From: Rhytidiadelphus loreus
Lineage: Eukaryota > Streptophyta > Bryopsida > Hypnales > Hylocomiaceae
DNA length: 64,000 bases
Reading direction: 5' to 3'
Assembly: GCA_947034895.1 (NCBI GenBank)
Contig: OX344762.1
Coordinates: forward strand, 27,322,760 to 27,386,759
The position numbers and the translations under genes are program-made. Positions 28,499-39,084 of this stretch are shown piece by piece; position 1 is the stretch's first letter; each line of letters starts with the position of its first letter. A model generated the notes under the pieces. The model searched no databases and was not told where the DNA came from. It saw only the letters and a program-made list of their open reading frames with translations.

Positions 28499-30783
28499 TC
28501 ATTTGACAGCTACCGGCGTCGCACCAGCTTTACTTGGTTCCGTAACAACACCAATTTTTACGAAATAGTCTAGATCCTGCAAATTCCACTCAAAAAACAT
28601 CAGAGCAAAGCTTAGAATTCAAAAGATTGGTAGTGATTGGTAAACTCCTGCTTTTCATCAAACAATTATTATTGACGCTATCAATTGTGAATACCCGAAG
28701 AAATGGTGAAGTCTCAATAAGATATGAGTCTCAAACAGCAGTAACCCAATAATTATCGATCACAAAGTCATAGTTGTGGTTTTACCAGCATCTTTTTGTA
28801 CAATGCGAGCAATTCACTGGCGTCAACCTTAGTGCTGGAATATGCCTCCACGTTGTTCATGGCCTGCTCACAGTAACAGTCGGCAATGTTGAGACTTTGT
28901 CTAAATTACAGCGTACAGCACTCGCCAACAATGTAAAATGCTTTGAGAAACAGACTATTTCTATGCTAAGAGTAGATCTAATGACGAAATCGAACATTGG
29001 ATGGCTGCTGAAATGAGATAACTTGTGAATTTCCGCAGTTACTCTTTGAAAATAGTGAACGGAGCATTACCTCAATCCACTTCGCTAATTTCTGTCGGCC
29101 TGCTTTGATGTCGTAGTTTCTGATTCCACCAAATGCAAGTTCAAATCGCTCGATAAAAGGGGCATATACAAAATCCACCTGTTCAAATTATAACGAATGA
29201 AGTCAACTTCAAACACATAGCAGACTGGAGTTCAGTCCCGAACATTCCACTTTGCTTTGACAAGAAATTTAGTGAAAGATTGTGTAACTCACAAGTCCCA
29301 AACTGCCCAAAAAGAACGGTCCCTCGCTTGAGTATTTTTCAAGTGCTTTCTCCAAGTGATCAAATGCAGGAGCTGCAGAAACCGGAAGTTGAAGGACGGA
29401 GAATTAAAGAATGATCATTCAAATGAAATCTTCACCTCTTCCATGCAACAATCCCATGAACTTTAGAAAAAGATGGAAAAAACAACATGCCCCAAATCAG
29501 CAAGGGCAGCAACGTGCAGTTGCCGTCGGGTCCCGTACCTGCCACTGCACCAATTTCGGCCGGGGTTGAATTTTTCATGCTTAATCCAGTGAAGCCTACT
29601 TTGGTGAAAGTATCGGCATATTCTATAATCTCATCAGCTGCCTGTTTCTTGCTTTCCTCCTGCTCACATCCACGTTTTTGAACATTAAAAACATTATAAA
29701 ACGGAACTACCTCCGGACATTAACAAAACCCATAAAAAACACACTAAGTAGAAGAAGCCAGACAAGATGTAATCACAAGTTTGCTTACAGTGGGTGCAAG
29801 TTTTGGTCCTTCAAAGTGTTCATCCAAGTAATGAAGCAAATCCAGACTCTCCCCAATCACTTTACCATTGTGCTCCAGAGACGGAACCTAAAAACTCTCA
29901 ACATGTCAGAAAAGAAGCAATGAGCAATATCACCAATCCCCAAATAACACAGTAGTAGAAGCAACTGGATGTCATCGAGGTGACTGGATATATAGTTTTC
30001 AAATCGAATGAGGAAGTCAGGGTGCGATCATTACTTTTCCAATGTGGTACACCTTTTCTTTGTACCATCCGGGCCTATCAGAAAGACTAATCTCCAAACA
30101 CTCTATTTCGTTCAGTCCCTGCATCCATTGATAGCATTTGAAATAATAATGTCAAGATTCAATCGGGGAATCAAATTTGTAACTAAATGTTGTATTGTCC
30201 ACACATACTCTATTGAATGATATACAAAAGATCTATGAGGCCTTGAAATCTTGAGCAGCTATAACGGTCGTAATCTTAATTCTCTTCTACTATTTCAACA
30301 GAGACGCGGTCATTGGTTACCTTGTATTTCACAGCAGCCCAGACTCGCTGTGCATAAGGACACCGGGAGCTATAGTACAGCCTTCATTCAGAACCCCACC
30401 CACACAGAATTAAAAAAAAAAACAGAAAATCACAATTCATCTCAAAATCACTTTACAACACTTTATGTCTGTACATACATAAAATATCATGCTGGATCTC
30501 ACAATGTAAAGCAATTCCATAAGGTGATGTGAACAACACTGAAGGAGTAGTGCAGAAAATGCACACCTAGTTGTGCCGTCAAAGAGCGACGGGCACGGGG
30601 ACTTGGAATCGAGAACATGACGATCCTCAAAGCTGCACTTCCACCACCACCTTAATTAGACATCGCTTAAAACATCGGCAACTTGCAATTACAGATGAAT
30701 CATAAAACTATCTTGTTTCCAACGAACATTGGCGAAGTTGACGTGAACATATTTGGGAGACAGAAGGTCTACCTGGCTGCCAT
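28499..30783 (-). CDS. GSTL: Glutathione S-transferase, lambda class (GSTL/IN2-1 type)
   Basis: Lambda GSTs carry a catalytic Cys and act in glutathione-dependent thiol transfer and deglutathionylation rather than classical conjugation. Exons in transcript order: 30783-30773, 30632-30567, 30381-30321, 30118-30035, 29887-29789, 29659-29539, 29372-29293, 29178-29071, 28863-28786, 28576-28499. They sum to 786 nt (261 aa) with consistent phases. The glutaredoxin-like N-domain has LFDGTTRLYYSSRCPYAQR with the catalytic Cys at residue 33, then WYKEKVYHIGKVPSLEHNG (cis-Pro) and IGESLDLLHYLDEHF (Glu-Ser glutathione site). A helical C-domain follows, ending KMLDLDYFVKIG and PVAVK. The tiny first coding exon (ATGGCAGCCAG in an AACCATGG context) is the weakest part. 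The start therefore carries no transit peptide; an exon-like tract at about 31374-31450 might supply one in another isoform. Confidence 0.88.
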
Positions 30784-32697
30784 GGTTTAGGTAATTGACA
30801 AAAAGCAATCTCGGTCGTACAATTTAGCTGATGGAAAGCGTTTCTCCAAGCTGTAAGAATTAAATAATTTGAAAGGCATTTAGTAAATAATGTATCCCGA
30901 GAAAAAGAAACAAAATTATGTTACAAGAACATCAATAGAAATTTCATGCTCAGGAAACAACTGCATTCTCCATGGTAAACAAGAAACAGAGACACACCAA
31001 GACAGTTCTAAACTTAGAAATAGCCAAAAAGATTCGAATTCGTCATGTCAGTCCAAATGCAAAATCAATCTCTCCGACATTGGGCTACAATTTCTCACAC
31101 AAGAGCACCAATGCACGCTCCCGGAAACGATTCCATTCCAAAGCGACATGACAAGCACATCCAATCAACATCGAAAAACGAACCAAAGCATCTTTTTATC
31201 TACCAAATGGGAAAATGGCTAACGATTGGTTAAACTCTTCAACGTTTTGTAGGTCTCCTGCAGGTCCGAAGAATTTATAAAACTCATGACGAGAGCCACA
31301 TTCAATTCGAAATACATATCTTACAAAAGAAAAGCCACACTCACCACCGCAACTCACCAAAATTCTTCAAAACTCCTGGTGAATCAAATTCTTCAGAGCT
31401 CGCAATGGAAATTGGGGATCCAGAGATTCGAGTGAAGACGCTTCTCAACTTATAGGAGGTGGTCGGTGACGATGGAGTCCACGGCAAGCTCGGTCAAGAA
31501 TCTCCTTAACACTCATTCTTGATGAATGTCGTCCTCTTCCGGTGAAAAGGCTTTGGACAACAATGATAAAGTGTAGATGGGGTTGGACAAGTGCACGTTC
31601 TAGGATGAGAAAGCGAGTGCTTGCTTGTTGATCACAGGGAAGCCCACCTGGAAGCACAGCAGATGCCTGGAGCGTGAACAGCGGCAATGGCTGGAGTTAA
31701 GTTAATACGTACGTCAGGAGCAGGCGAAGCTTCCGTTTGAGATTTGGGTTTTAGTGACTTCATTCTCCTGTTTTGATTGTGCAAGTGAGAAGGTTCTTGA
31801 ACTTCTACTGTAATGCCTTTCTTAGATTCGAATGTGCGTTAGGTCGATCATTTTAGGGCCCACGTCCTTCACCACCCATGCGCTGGTTGCGTGTAGGATT
31901 AGTGATGAGGTTAGGGTTTCAGAATTACGCAAGCGTGATGGTTCTAGATTGTACGTCTTCAGAATCGAATATGCGTTGGGCAGATCATAGTGGAGTGAGC
32001 TTTGGGATCGGTGATTTTTTTTAATTGATGGTCCTCTACATCTCACTAGGGTTTTCTGGCATAATGTCTCATTTCGACTGTGTCTTGTTGCAGTGTTACT
32101 GTTACTCCTGTACCACAAATCTGTACATCAGTCAGTTCACACTAGTGAAGTACATGCTTTGACATGACTTCTGCCTGTTCATCCTGATGTGTCATGTATT
32201 TTTAGGGTTTAGAAGTAAAAGGAAACACCATAAGGACTGTCGTTGGTAAGCGAGTTGTGAACCCTATATATTCTTTTTCTCTTCGCTATTGAAACCAGAT
32301 CTGTTTCGGCGTCTTGGTGATGGAGTCGCGTTAGAGCTCTTTTCAGGGTTTTCGTGTTCTACTTCTTAGCGGCCTCGAGAGAATTGTCATTTGAGTGTGT
32401 TCTTGTGGATGCACATTGACACTGAGTTTTGGGGATACAGCGCCGTTTTTTGTATTATAGGATTATCTTGATTGTAAGATATTCTGAGCGACGCGGTGCT
32501 TAGAGTGACCGTCACAGCCTGATTTTTCATGTTGTGGCAGCGGCCAGACAACCGTAGAACTCCTTCCACGGTGCTTGTGCTGCTTCTTGCGCTTGCCCTA
32601 CTATTCAAGAGTTTACAGTTTTTCCCGTCTAGGGTTTGTACTGGTTTCAGAGTTTGTCTATGTCAAGTCTCTTGTTTGTTTATTTTGGAGAGAGGAG
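30784..32697. other. GSTL 5' region and telo-box-rich intergenic DNA
   Basis: Contains the upstream region of the minus-strand GSTL gene. An exon-like tract on the minus strand at 31374-31450 reads FTRISGSPISIASSEEFDSP and ends at a GTGAGT donor, but it has no ATG in frame. Beyond 31740 the sequence carries repeated AGGGTTT motifs typical of plant promoters for ribosome-related genes. No other coding region is convincing. Confidence 0.4.
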
Positions 32698-32837
32698 GTT
32701 GATGGAGATGAGGATACTGTCCCCGGATGATCGACGCTGATTTCAACTGTGCTAATTTGCTCGAAAGAGCCAAGCCAGAAAAACTGATCCATCATGTCAC
32801 CTCCGCCGCGTAATTTTGTTTTAGGGTTTTAGGGGTC
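31740..32837 (+). promoter_or_regulatory. Cluster of telo-box (AGGGTTT) motifs upstream of and within the snoRNA cluster
   Basis: AGGGTTT-type motifs occur near 31912, 32045, 32203, 32345, 32632 and 32822 (TTTTAGGGTTTTAGG). In plants telo boxes are frequent in promoters of ribosomal-protein, snoRNA and other translation-related genes. Their density just before six snoRNAs suggests this is the promoter and leader of the snoRNA precursor. The transcription start cannot be fixed from the sequence. Confidence 0.55.
32698..32796 (+). ncRNA. C/D-box snoRNA candidate a
   Basis: A perfect 7-bp terminal stem TGATGGA (32700-32706) / TCCATCA (32788-32794) closes the unit. Box C is ATGAGGA (32708-32714; one base off RTGATGA), an internal CTGA at 32737-32740 can serve as D', and box D CTGA is at 32784-32787. 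The target of either guide was not recognised. Box C is suboptimal, so this is the least certain of the cluster together with the unit at 33468. Confidence 0.6.
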
Positions 32838-32987
32838 TTAGGTTTCCTGCATTCCCGTGTGTACAATGCTGTCGCTCTCTGCGCAGTGATTGAATGGTGG
32901 AATATGCTAGATTATTCGGTGAGTGGGCAGTTGGGCAGACAGCCCATGTCTGTTATTAACAATCATTTGCCAGATATGGTTTCTGTG

Positions 32988-33075
32988 TTGAGCTATGATG
33001 ATTCCAAACACCAGTCTAATGCCAGTTCTGCTTCTGAGATTTGTGAATGATAAACTGGTCAAAGGCTGAGCTCCT
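32988..33075 (+). ncRNA. C/D-box snoRNA, U51/snR39-like (25S rRNA guide)
   Basis: Terminal stem GAGC (32990-32993) with GCTC (33070-33073), box C ATGATGA (32995-33001), D' CTGA (33034-33037), C'-like TGAATGA (33044-33050), box D CTGA (33066-33069). The 13 nt before D' (GCCAGTTCTGCTT, 33021-33033) are complementary to AAGCAGAACTGGC of the conserved large-subunit rRNA. The D'+5 rule then selects the A of AAGCA, which corresponds to the site methylated by yeast snR39/snR59 and vertebrate U51. The target assignment relies on recalled rRNA sequence. Confidence 0.85.
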
Positions 33076-33094
33076 GTTTTAAAGAGCGATGCGT

Positions 33095-33206
33095 TTGTTT
33101 GCAGTGATGACAAGAAAATTTCGTCAAGCTCAACAGACTTGATACGGGGACAGAAACGTAGTTTCGCATCCCATATGATAGTTAACCCGCTGATCTGAGC
33201 AAACAA
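33095..33206 (+). ncRNA. C/D-box snoRNA guiding 25S rRNA (TCTGTTGAGCTTGAC region)
   Basis: Terminal stem GTTTGC (33097-33102) / GCAAAC (33199-33204) is perfect. Box C is GTGATGA (33104-33110) and box D CTGA (33195-33198). The 15 nt GTCAAGCTCAACAGA (33123-33137) are complementary to the conserved 25S segment TCTGTTGAGCTTGAC and precede a degenerate D' (CTTGA). A small hairpin (GAAAC 33153-33157 / GTTTC 33161-33165) separates D' from a C'-like ATGATAG. The family name is not assigned. Confidence 0.8.
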
Positions 33207-33467
33207 CGTATTCTTTGATGAGCTATATTTGTACTCAAGGTGTGCGCTCGTCTATGGGTGTGTCTCCTTTGCCATATGGCTGTAGCTAGAAAAAAGATGG
33301 AGCATTAAGGATGTGTACCCAGTTTATGGGTGCATCGCTTACCGCGTTTCATATATTCGTTTTTTTCCATTTTGGTTTGATTCACAGAAACCTTCTTGCC
33401 CTTGGGTTTGTAAGCTTACTCGGCGATGTTCATGTCTTGTGTTTTGTTGTCACATTTGTTGTTTGGT
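33207..33467 (+). other. Spacer inside the snoRNA cluster
   Basis: No C/D pair is present here: no CTGA follows the single TTGATGA-like motif. Two weak hairpins around an AGAAAA tract (about 33288) and an ACA at about 33386 loosely resemble an H/ACA snoRNA, but the stems are too poor for a call. Confidence 0.4.
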
Positions 33468-33564
33468 CTGCGCTATGATGATAACGCCGTGAGGCTTTTG
33501 TGAAGTGCTCAACGGAGTACGATGGGCAAATCATCAAAACGACTTCTTCTTCCACTGAGCGCTG
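33468..33564 (+). ncRNA. C/D-box snoRNA candidate d
   Basis: Terminal stem GCGC (33470-33473) / GCGC (33559-33562), perfect box C ATGATGA (33475-33481), box D CTGA (33555-33558). C' may be the ACGATGG around 33520. The guide before box D ends ACTTCTTCTTCCA; I do not recognise an rRNA match. It may be an orphan, or guide through a degenerate D'. Confidence 0.7.
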
Positions 33565-33584
33565 TTTGGAAATTGATAGAATTA

Positions 33585-33674
33585 CCAGACCTATGATGAC
33601 AGATTCATGAGCTCCATCTTAACTTCCAAGATGAAGTAGTGATGTTTTCATGACACAGGATTTCTGAGGTCTCT
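33585..33674 (+). ncRNA. C/D-box snoRNA candidate e
   Basis: Terminal stem AGACC (33587-33591) / GGTCT (33668-33672), box C ATGATGA (33593-33599), box D CTGA (33664-33667). Internal GATGAAG and GTGATGT motifs could act as C'. The guide before D (GACACAGGATTT) has no rRNA match that I recognise. It starts about 20 nt after the preceding snoRNA, as expected for a polycistronic array. Confidence 0.75.
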
Positions 33675-33706
33675 GCATTGATAGTGAACTGCATCTGTTC
33701 TGTAGA

Positions 33707-33792
33707 AGGCTTTTGAATGATGACTGAACACTGCTTGACACCTCGGGTGTTTGATGCTGCAAAAATACTCTAATTTTTTGCTGACAAAAGCC
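33707..33792 (+). ncRNA. C/D-box snoRNA, U59/snR54-like (18S rRNA guide)
   Basis: An 8-bp terminal stem AGGCTTTT (33707-33714) / AAAAGCCT (33786-33793) encloses box C ATGATGA (33717-33723) and box D CTGA (33781-33784). The guide ACTCTAATTTTTT (33767-33779) is complementary to the conserved 18S segment AAAAAATTAGAGT. The +5 nucleotide addresses the fourth A of the A-run, the position methylated by yeast snR54 and vertebrate U59. The rRNA sequence is from memory. Confidence 0.85.
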
Positions 33793-36790
33793 TCGGTGTA
33801 AGTGATGTTTGTTTTCTCAGCTCCTCCTTGTCGGGGAAAGATTGGCTCTACTTACGGTTGTATTCTTGATGGACTTCGTTGCGACTACTGCTTGACAAAG
33901 TGCTCCAATGTATCATACAAGTGCCCAAAGTAGAATTTTCGAAACTGCCCCTGAATTTCAATGTGTACATAATGAGTGCAACAAGTATCTAATTATTTGG
34001 AATATTGCTCTTTATAAACATACAAAACAAATAAACACCCTCATATAAGGTACATATAAAACAAATAAACACCCTCATATAAGGTACATACAAAACAAAT
34101 AAACACCCTCATATAAGGTGCAGATTCTTAAGGTAGAATCACCCAAATGTGACTTTCATTGGCTGATCATACCATATGTGAGTTAGACTGGACATAAATG
34201 GAGTTGCTTATGTATAAAACTGTTGCTTTTTCATAACCTCCAGCAATGTACAAACAATGTACACTTTACATTGTAGAGCCGTATGCTATTTCAATTTCAA
34301 AATTTCATGACTAATTCCACAGCTCCAAAAAATTTGAAACAACTTAATGCTAATTCCGGTTGAAAATTATTTCAAGAAGCATTGTCTCCCCAAAGTTCAG
34401 TTTCAGCTCTTTGGTGAGCAATTTCTGGAAGCTCTTAGTGAGCAATTTCTGGACCTTACTTTAGTCTCAACTTGAGTAGACACTTCTTGAGGGAAAAACA
34501 TCTCACCTCTCATTGGTTGCTTTTGAAAAATTGTTGTAGTTTTGAATTATCATTCATTACATTAAAAATGGTAAATAGAGTTGGGTGATAATTAGTATTG
34601 GTCCTTGTTTTTACCCCCAACATTATTTTCCAACTTAAGTGTATATAGTGTTGGGCTCTTAACTCCCACCGTCAAACTCTAATACATTTTGGTTAGTAGT
34701 TCAGCATTTCAGCAGTGTAGTTCAATTCAGTAGTGCAATTCAGCATTTTAGTTCAGCAATTCAACAATTCAGTCCAATTCTGCAGTTTACCATAGAGTTA
34801 AAATAGTGTTAGAATGGGTAAATAATGTTCTAACACTAACCTTGCAAATCACAATTAGTGTTACATGGAATAATTAGTCTTGCCAACACTATTTACTGAT
34901 TTTAGTGTAGTCTGCTTTGTTGTCAAAGCTAAAGTAAAAGCAAAATTAATTTTCTATTTTTGGAATTAAAGCAGAAGTAGAATTAATTTTCTATTTTTTT
35001 TCAAATAAGGTGAAACACCCATAACTGATTAAATAAGCAATTTTGGATATGATCTGGGGTAGCACAAAGTAATGCAAATGTTTTCAAAGGTACATTGACA
35101 GAAATGAAGAAGATTGCAAAAAAATTGGATATTTTATGACTTAAACTGAAATTACTAAGAATTTTGGGAGGTAAAAAGTGACCAATGTCTAGACTCTTCC
35201 AATTCTAATCAATCAAGAACTAAACTTACTTTCCCTTACATTCCTTCCTACTTCTTGCTCACTTGTGTAATGGACTTATTGGTCCAAACCTTGAAAAAGG
35301 AGAAAAATATGCATTTCAAGGAGAAAATGGAAATTTGTCTAGCCTTGTTTGGAAATATGGCACCCTATTCATTGTTGATGGGGTGCGGTTAGTAATGGGT
35401 GCTTCTACTAGAGAAAGCTTTATATTGACTTGAAACCCTAAAATCTTTTATATGAATAGAAAGTTTTATTCAAGGGCTTTGTTTTGTGGTGTTTGGACAT
35501 GTGATGTAAAAGTTATATTTTTTTCAAAATGAAAGATAATTTAATTCAATTTTCTAATTCATTAAAAATTTGAAATTCAATAACTTTCATATCATAGGTC
35601 CAATTACTACGAAACAAAGTTTGTGCGCCCATTTTCTTCAAGAGTTTTCTAAGAATGTCGTTGAAAGACTCATTGTTTCATAGATATCATCTAACAAACA
35701 AACAAAAACTAAAAACAATGTGAATGGAGAAAAATAGTTCCTCTTAGGGTCACTAATAAGAAGCTATATGTTTTTGTTTTGACCACCTATAATGTTTGTT
35801 TGCTTTACATCTATCATGTGATTCATTGTTCTATTGCAAAAAAATTTGATTAGGCTAAAGATGCATGATCAAAAGGATGACAATGGATCATCCTACTTTA
35901 GCTATTGTAATTGCATCTTTTTGTTTCTAGTCAATATTTCTATTGTATTTAACCATGTAAAGGATGTTGTAGCCCTAAAGTGGTCAATGTAAAAAGAAGT
36001 AGAGTTTATTTGTTCATTATATTGTAAATCCATTGCAATCTATTAGTAGTGTGTCTAGATTCAGCCAAGGATTGATTTGTAATGTAGTTGTTGTTCTTGT
36101 AGTTTGGACAAGACTTTCCATCATCAGTTCTTTCAATGTCCCTTTTCTATGGAAGTCTAACACTATAGACTCATCTCCTACTGGTCAATAGAGGTCCAAC
36201 TACAATAGGGTAGATGGCCACCTCTCACAAAACATGCTCTAAAAAACCTCTAAAAATCAATGCCAATAATTCTACTCTAATAATTTGATGTTTGTTTTCA
36301 AGAATAGGATAAACATCCTTTGTTTTAGAAAAAAAAAGAAAGAAAAGAAAAATGGTTGATCAATGTAGAAATGAAGAATGTACATATTGATCCAAAAATA
36401 AAATCATTTTTGGCAAAATACCTAGGTGATAGGTCTCGTCTTTCAAATGTTAAATCTAAAAAGATGGTTGGTCACCTTGGGAATCATCCTTTTGGACACT
36501 GTGTGAATCAATCATTGGCTTAAAAGAACCCAAGAGCATTCATTGGAGGTCAAATTTTTGTACAAGTTCATACAAAATTCTAAGGATGAACATTTGCATT
36601 CACTCTATCATCCATCGAACATTTAGTGTCCGTAGTGGTAGTAATAAAGTTAACCTTTCACCATTAGGCTGATCATCATGGAAATCATCCTATTTGGTAC
36701 TGTGAATCATTTGCTTAAAAAAATCCAAGAGCGCTCATTGGAAGCCAAACATTAGACCTCCTCTTTTCACACAAAACTCCAAGAATGAAC
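33793..36790. other. Repeat-rich spacer
   Basis: No gene is recognised. It holds a 34-bp tandem triplet (34018-34119), a loose CAGCAATTCAG-type repetition at about 34690-34800, and a repeat fragment at about 35240-35420 related to the opposite strand of about 21600-21860. Two partly similar blocks occur at about 36470-36590 and 36680-36800 (both contain a variant of AACCAAGAGC-CATTGGA), another sign of duplicated repeat sequence. Confidence 0.5.
34018..34119. repeat. 34-bp tandem repeat, three copies
   Basis: The unit begins ACATACAAAACAAATAAACA and ends ATATAAGGT. Copies lie at 34018-34051, 34052-34085 and 34086-34119 and differ at only one position, indicating recent expansion. Confidence 0.9.
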
Positions 36791-36794
36791 ATGT

Positions 36795-36830
36795 GGCCAC
36801 ATCCGACGTGTCGTTAAGCTTTGCAAGGGA
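36795..36830 (+). promoter_or_regulatory. ABRE/G-box-like element upstream of the kinase-pseudokinase gene
   Basis: CCGACGTGTC at 36803-36812 contains ACGTGTC, the core of abscisic-acid response elements. It lies where AT-rich spacer gives way to the GC-richer 5' leader of the kinase-pseudokinase gene. The functional role is inference from the motif alone. Confidence 0.3.
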
Positions 36831-37454
36831 CTTGGTCTTGGCAGTCCCTTCATTACTGAGGTTGTCTGCAGCGGAGGTTGCGTTTCGCAATTTGGTTGCG
36901 TCTGCTGCTGCGATTCCTTGAATTCGTGATCAGTTTGTGTGTTTCAGCTAGTTTTCCGTCAGATTTTTAGTCAGGTTCATCTCTTAATGCAGGAATTAGG
37001 GGATCGATTCTATTCTCTTTTCCGTAATTGATTGGTGGGCTTCTTCAGATCTTGGGGGTTTACTCTTTTGAGCGATCAGATTGTATTGCTACTTTACAAT
37101 TTTTGTGCACAACCCTAAATTCGTTGCTGCACTAGAACCTAGCCTGCGGAATACTGTAATTCTCTACCAATGGTGTGATCAAGTAGGCTTGCCACTTCGG
37201 CTTGTCCTGTTCTATTTGCAAAGATGTGACCGCGATGCTCTTAGCATGGAGCCCAGACTTGACAACTTGATGAGCGGCGCCGTTGAATGCCAAGCTTGTG
37301 TGCCTGTCATCTCTGCTTTGCACTTAGTATCAGACTGCAGGTGAGTTGGGTTGGGTTACCAGAAAGAAGAATCTTTCATTTTGTTTTATTCTCTCATTCT
37401 GCTTTTGATTGTCCTTAGACTGTTTTTTTTCAAGGTTTTTTTAGGACTCTGTTC

Positions 37455-37480
37455 TTAACCCCTAAGTGCCGAAGCTAAGT
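37455..37480 (+). mobile_element. Solo end of the TTAA-flanked element family
   Basis: TTAA at 37455-37458 followed by CCCCTAAGTGCCGAAGCTAA closely matches the left end of the outer element at 13610. No matching right end (AGGGGTTAA) was found downstream within 1.5 kb, so the rest is deleted or diverged. Confidence 0.5.
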
Positions 37481-37709
37481 ATGAAAAGTGCAAGTGCTTC
37501 GGAAGCTCGCAGTTGCTTACGGTAACTTTGAAGACTTGTGTCTTGTTCGAAATTTTAGGGTATTACTTCTTCTTTCTATGGGTACTTTTTTTGTTACCTT
37601 TTTTAATGCTTCCGAAGTGATTTATTTAACTCTTTACATACGAAAGCATTCAGTTTGGTCATTTGGGCTCTTAGAAGTTAAGGTGCAAGCACATCTACAA
37701 AGATTGTTC

Positions 37710-37812
37710 GGCACGGTCCTAGTATCTGTCAAGTCTCTCCCTGTCTTACTACCCTATATTTGTGAAGGGTCCACTATCTGAATCGCGGGGGGGACCATAC
37801 TAGGACCGTGCC
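37710..37812. mobile_element. 103-bp Mutator-type MITE with 9-bp target duplication
   Basis: Perfect 16-bp terminal inverted repeats GGCACGGTCCTAGTAT (37710-37725) and its complement (37797-37812). The element is flanked on both sides by AGATTGTTC (37701-37709 and 37813-37821), a perfect 9-bp target-site duplication, the hallmark of Mutator-like elements. The identical TIRs and duplication imply a recent insertion. Confidence 0.88.
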
Positions 37813-39084
37813 AGATTGTTCTATTCAGACTATTACTGAACTGAATTTAACCCGTTCTTAGGTGACCTTGGAGTCGGATTCATTGTCGCTAGCTCCTACT
37901 GCTGCAACCTCTCTTTGTACTGACTTCTTTACCGACAATTTCTACTGAATCGCTTCTTTACCGAGAAGCGATTCCCCCAAATGGAATCGCAATTTTGGAA
38001 TATTCAGGGTAACTTTCTAAAAAATATGTCAAGAAGGGGATTAATTCTACGTTTTGATTCCACCTACCTGGAGGTAATGGCTTCCTGGAATTAACGCAAT
38101 GCAGTTTTATTCACGTATTCATGGCCTTTGGCTTTTAGGGTTTGCAGTGTTGTACTTTGGCGTTCTTAGAGTCACAAGTTGGCGTTGATTGTGGATTTAG
38201 TAGCATTTCTATAACTTTTCCAAGTATGAAGTACTGAACGTTCAAATCTATGTGGGCAACATGAGGAATCACATATGTTGTGATGCCTAGAATATACGTG
38301 ACGAAGTGGCTAGTACTTGCATATTAGATTTTAGTCTATTCAATGTACGTACGTCTACTAAATGGTCTCTGATATTGAGAAGTTCATTACTAAAGAAAGA
38401 AATAATGTTGGAAAGTCTGAAAATGTCTGTTCGCACGAGTTACTGAAGTGTTGGCTTGGAATGTTTGGAATTTACCACTAAAATATTTGACTTGTTAAAT
38501 GAGTGATACCTGCATAGTCAAAGTGGTATTCTTGGCATTATGAATCAGCAAGGACTCTAAAGTAACCCTACTTGTTCTTGTAGACATGAAGGTTTTCTCG
38601 TCCAAATTGTGTGTGTTCTTCAATTTCCAGTACTAATACCCTTCATTCACCCCTACAGAATGAGTGACAAGCAAGCACATCACACACATATGAGGCTTTA
38701 AGTATCGGGTGCCGAGTTCTTTTATGAGTCATGGCCAAGCTAACTTGGAAATTTCCTTTCCTTGATTTTTCCAAGGCAGAAGTCAGCGGAGTGGGTAAAT
38801 TCCTTTCACGTATTGACGTCCAACAATGACAATGTGCTTGTAGTGTAAAGTATTTATTAATTTCATGGGATTAATGCTTGGACAATGGAGTCCTAGTTTG
38901 ATTTTGCTATAGGGATGTAAAATTGAATTTAATATTCTCCACATGTTAATTGATGATGACATTATGCCAGTGATATTTGTGTTGATTTTCCTTTGACCCT
39001 TGCAAAAGTTGTATTTATGATGCAGGCGAAACTTCTGATCAATACTTAAAGCTCAGTGCTAAATGTATTGAGTATGTACAGAAG

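Larger units (their letters stand above)
37341..39025 (+). other. 5'UTR intron of the kinase-pseudokinase gene
   Basis: Donor GACTGCAG|GTGAGTTGGG (37340/37341) and acceptor TTATGATGCAG|GCGAAAC (39025/39026) fit a single intron ending 59 nt before the start codon. The leader exon contains an upstream ORF at 37081-37344 that stops before the main start in spliced RNA. The intron carries a MITE (37710-37812) and a solo transposon end (37455-37480). Confidence 0.5.

Noticed and set aside
33225..33395. Possible H/ACA snoRNA (AGAAAA H-box and ACA)
   Set aside because: The hairpins are weak and the ACA is too far from the stem. A fold and Psi-target search would be needed; none could be run.
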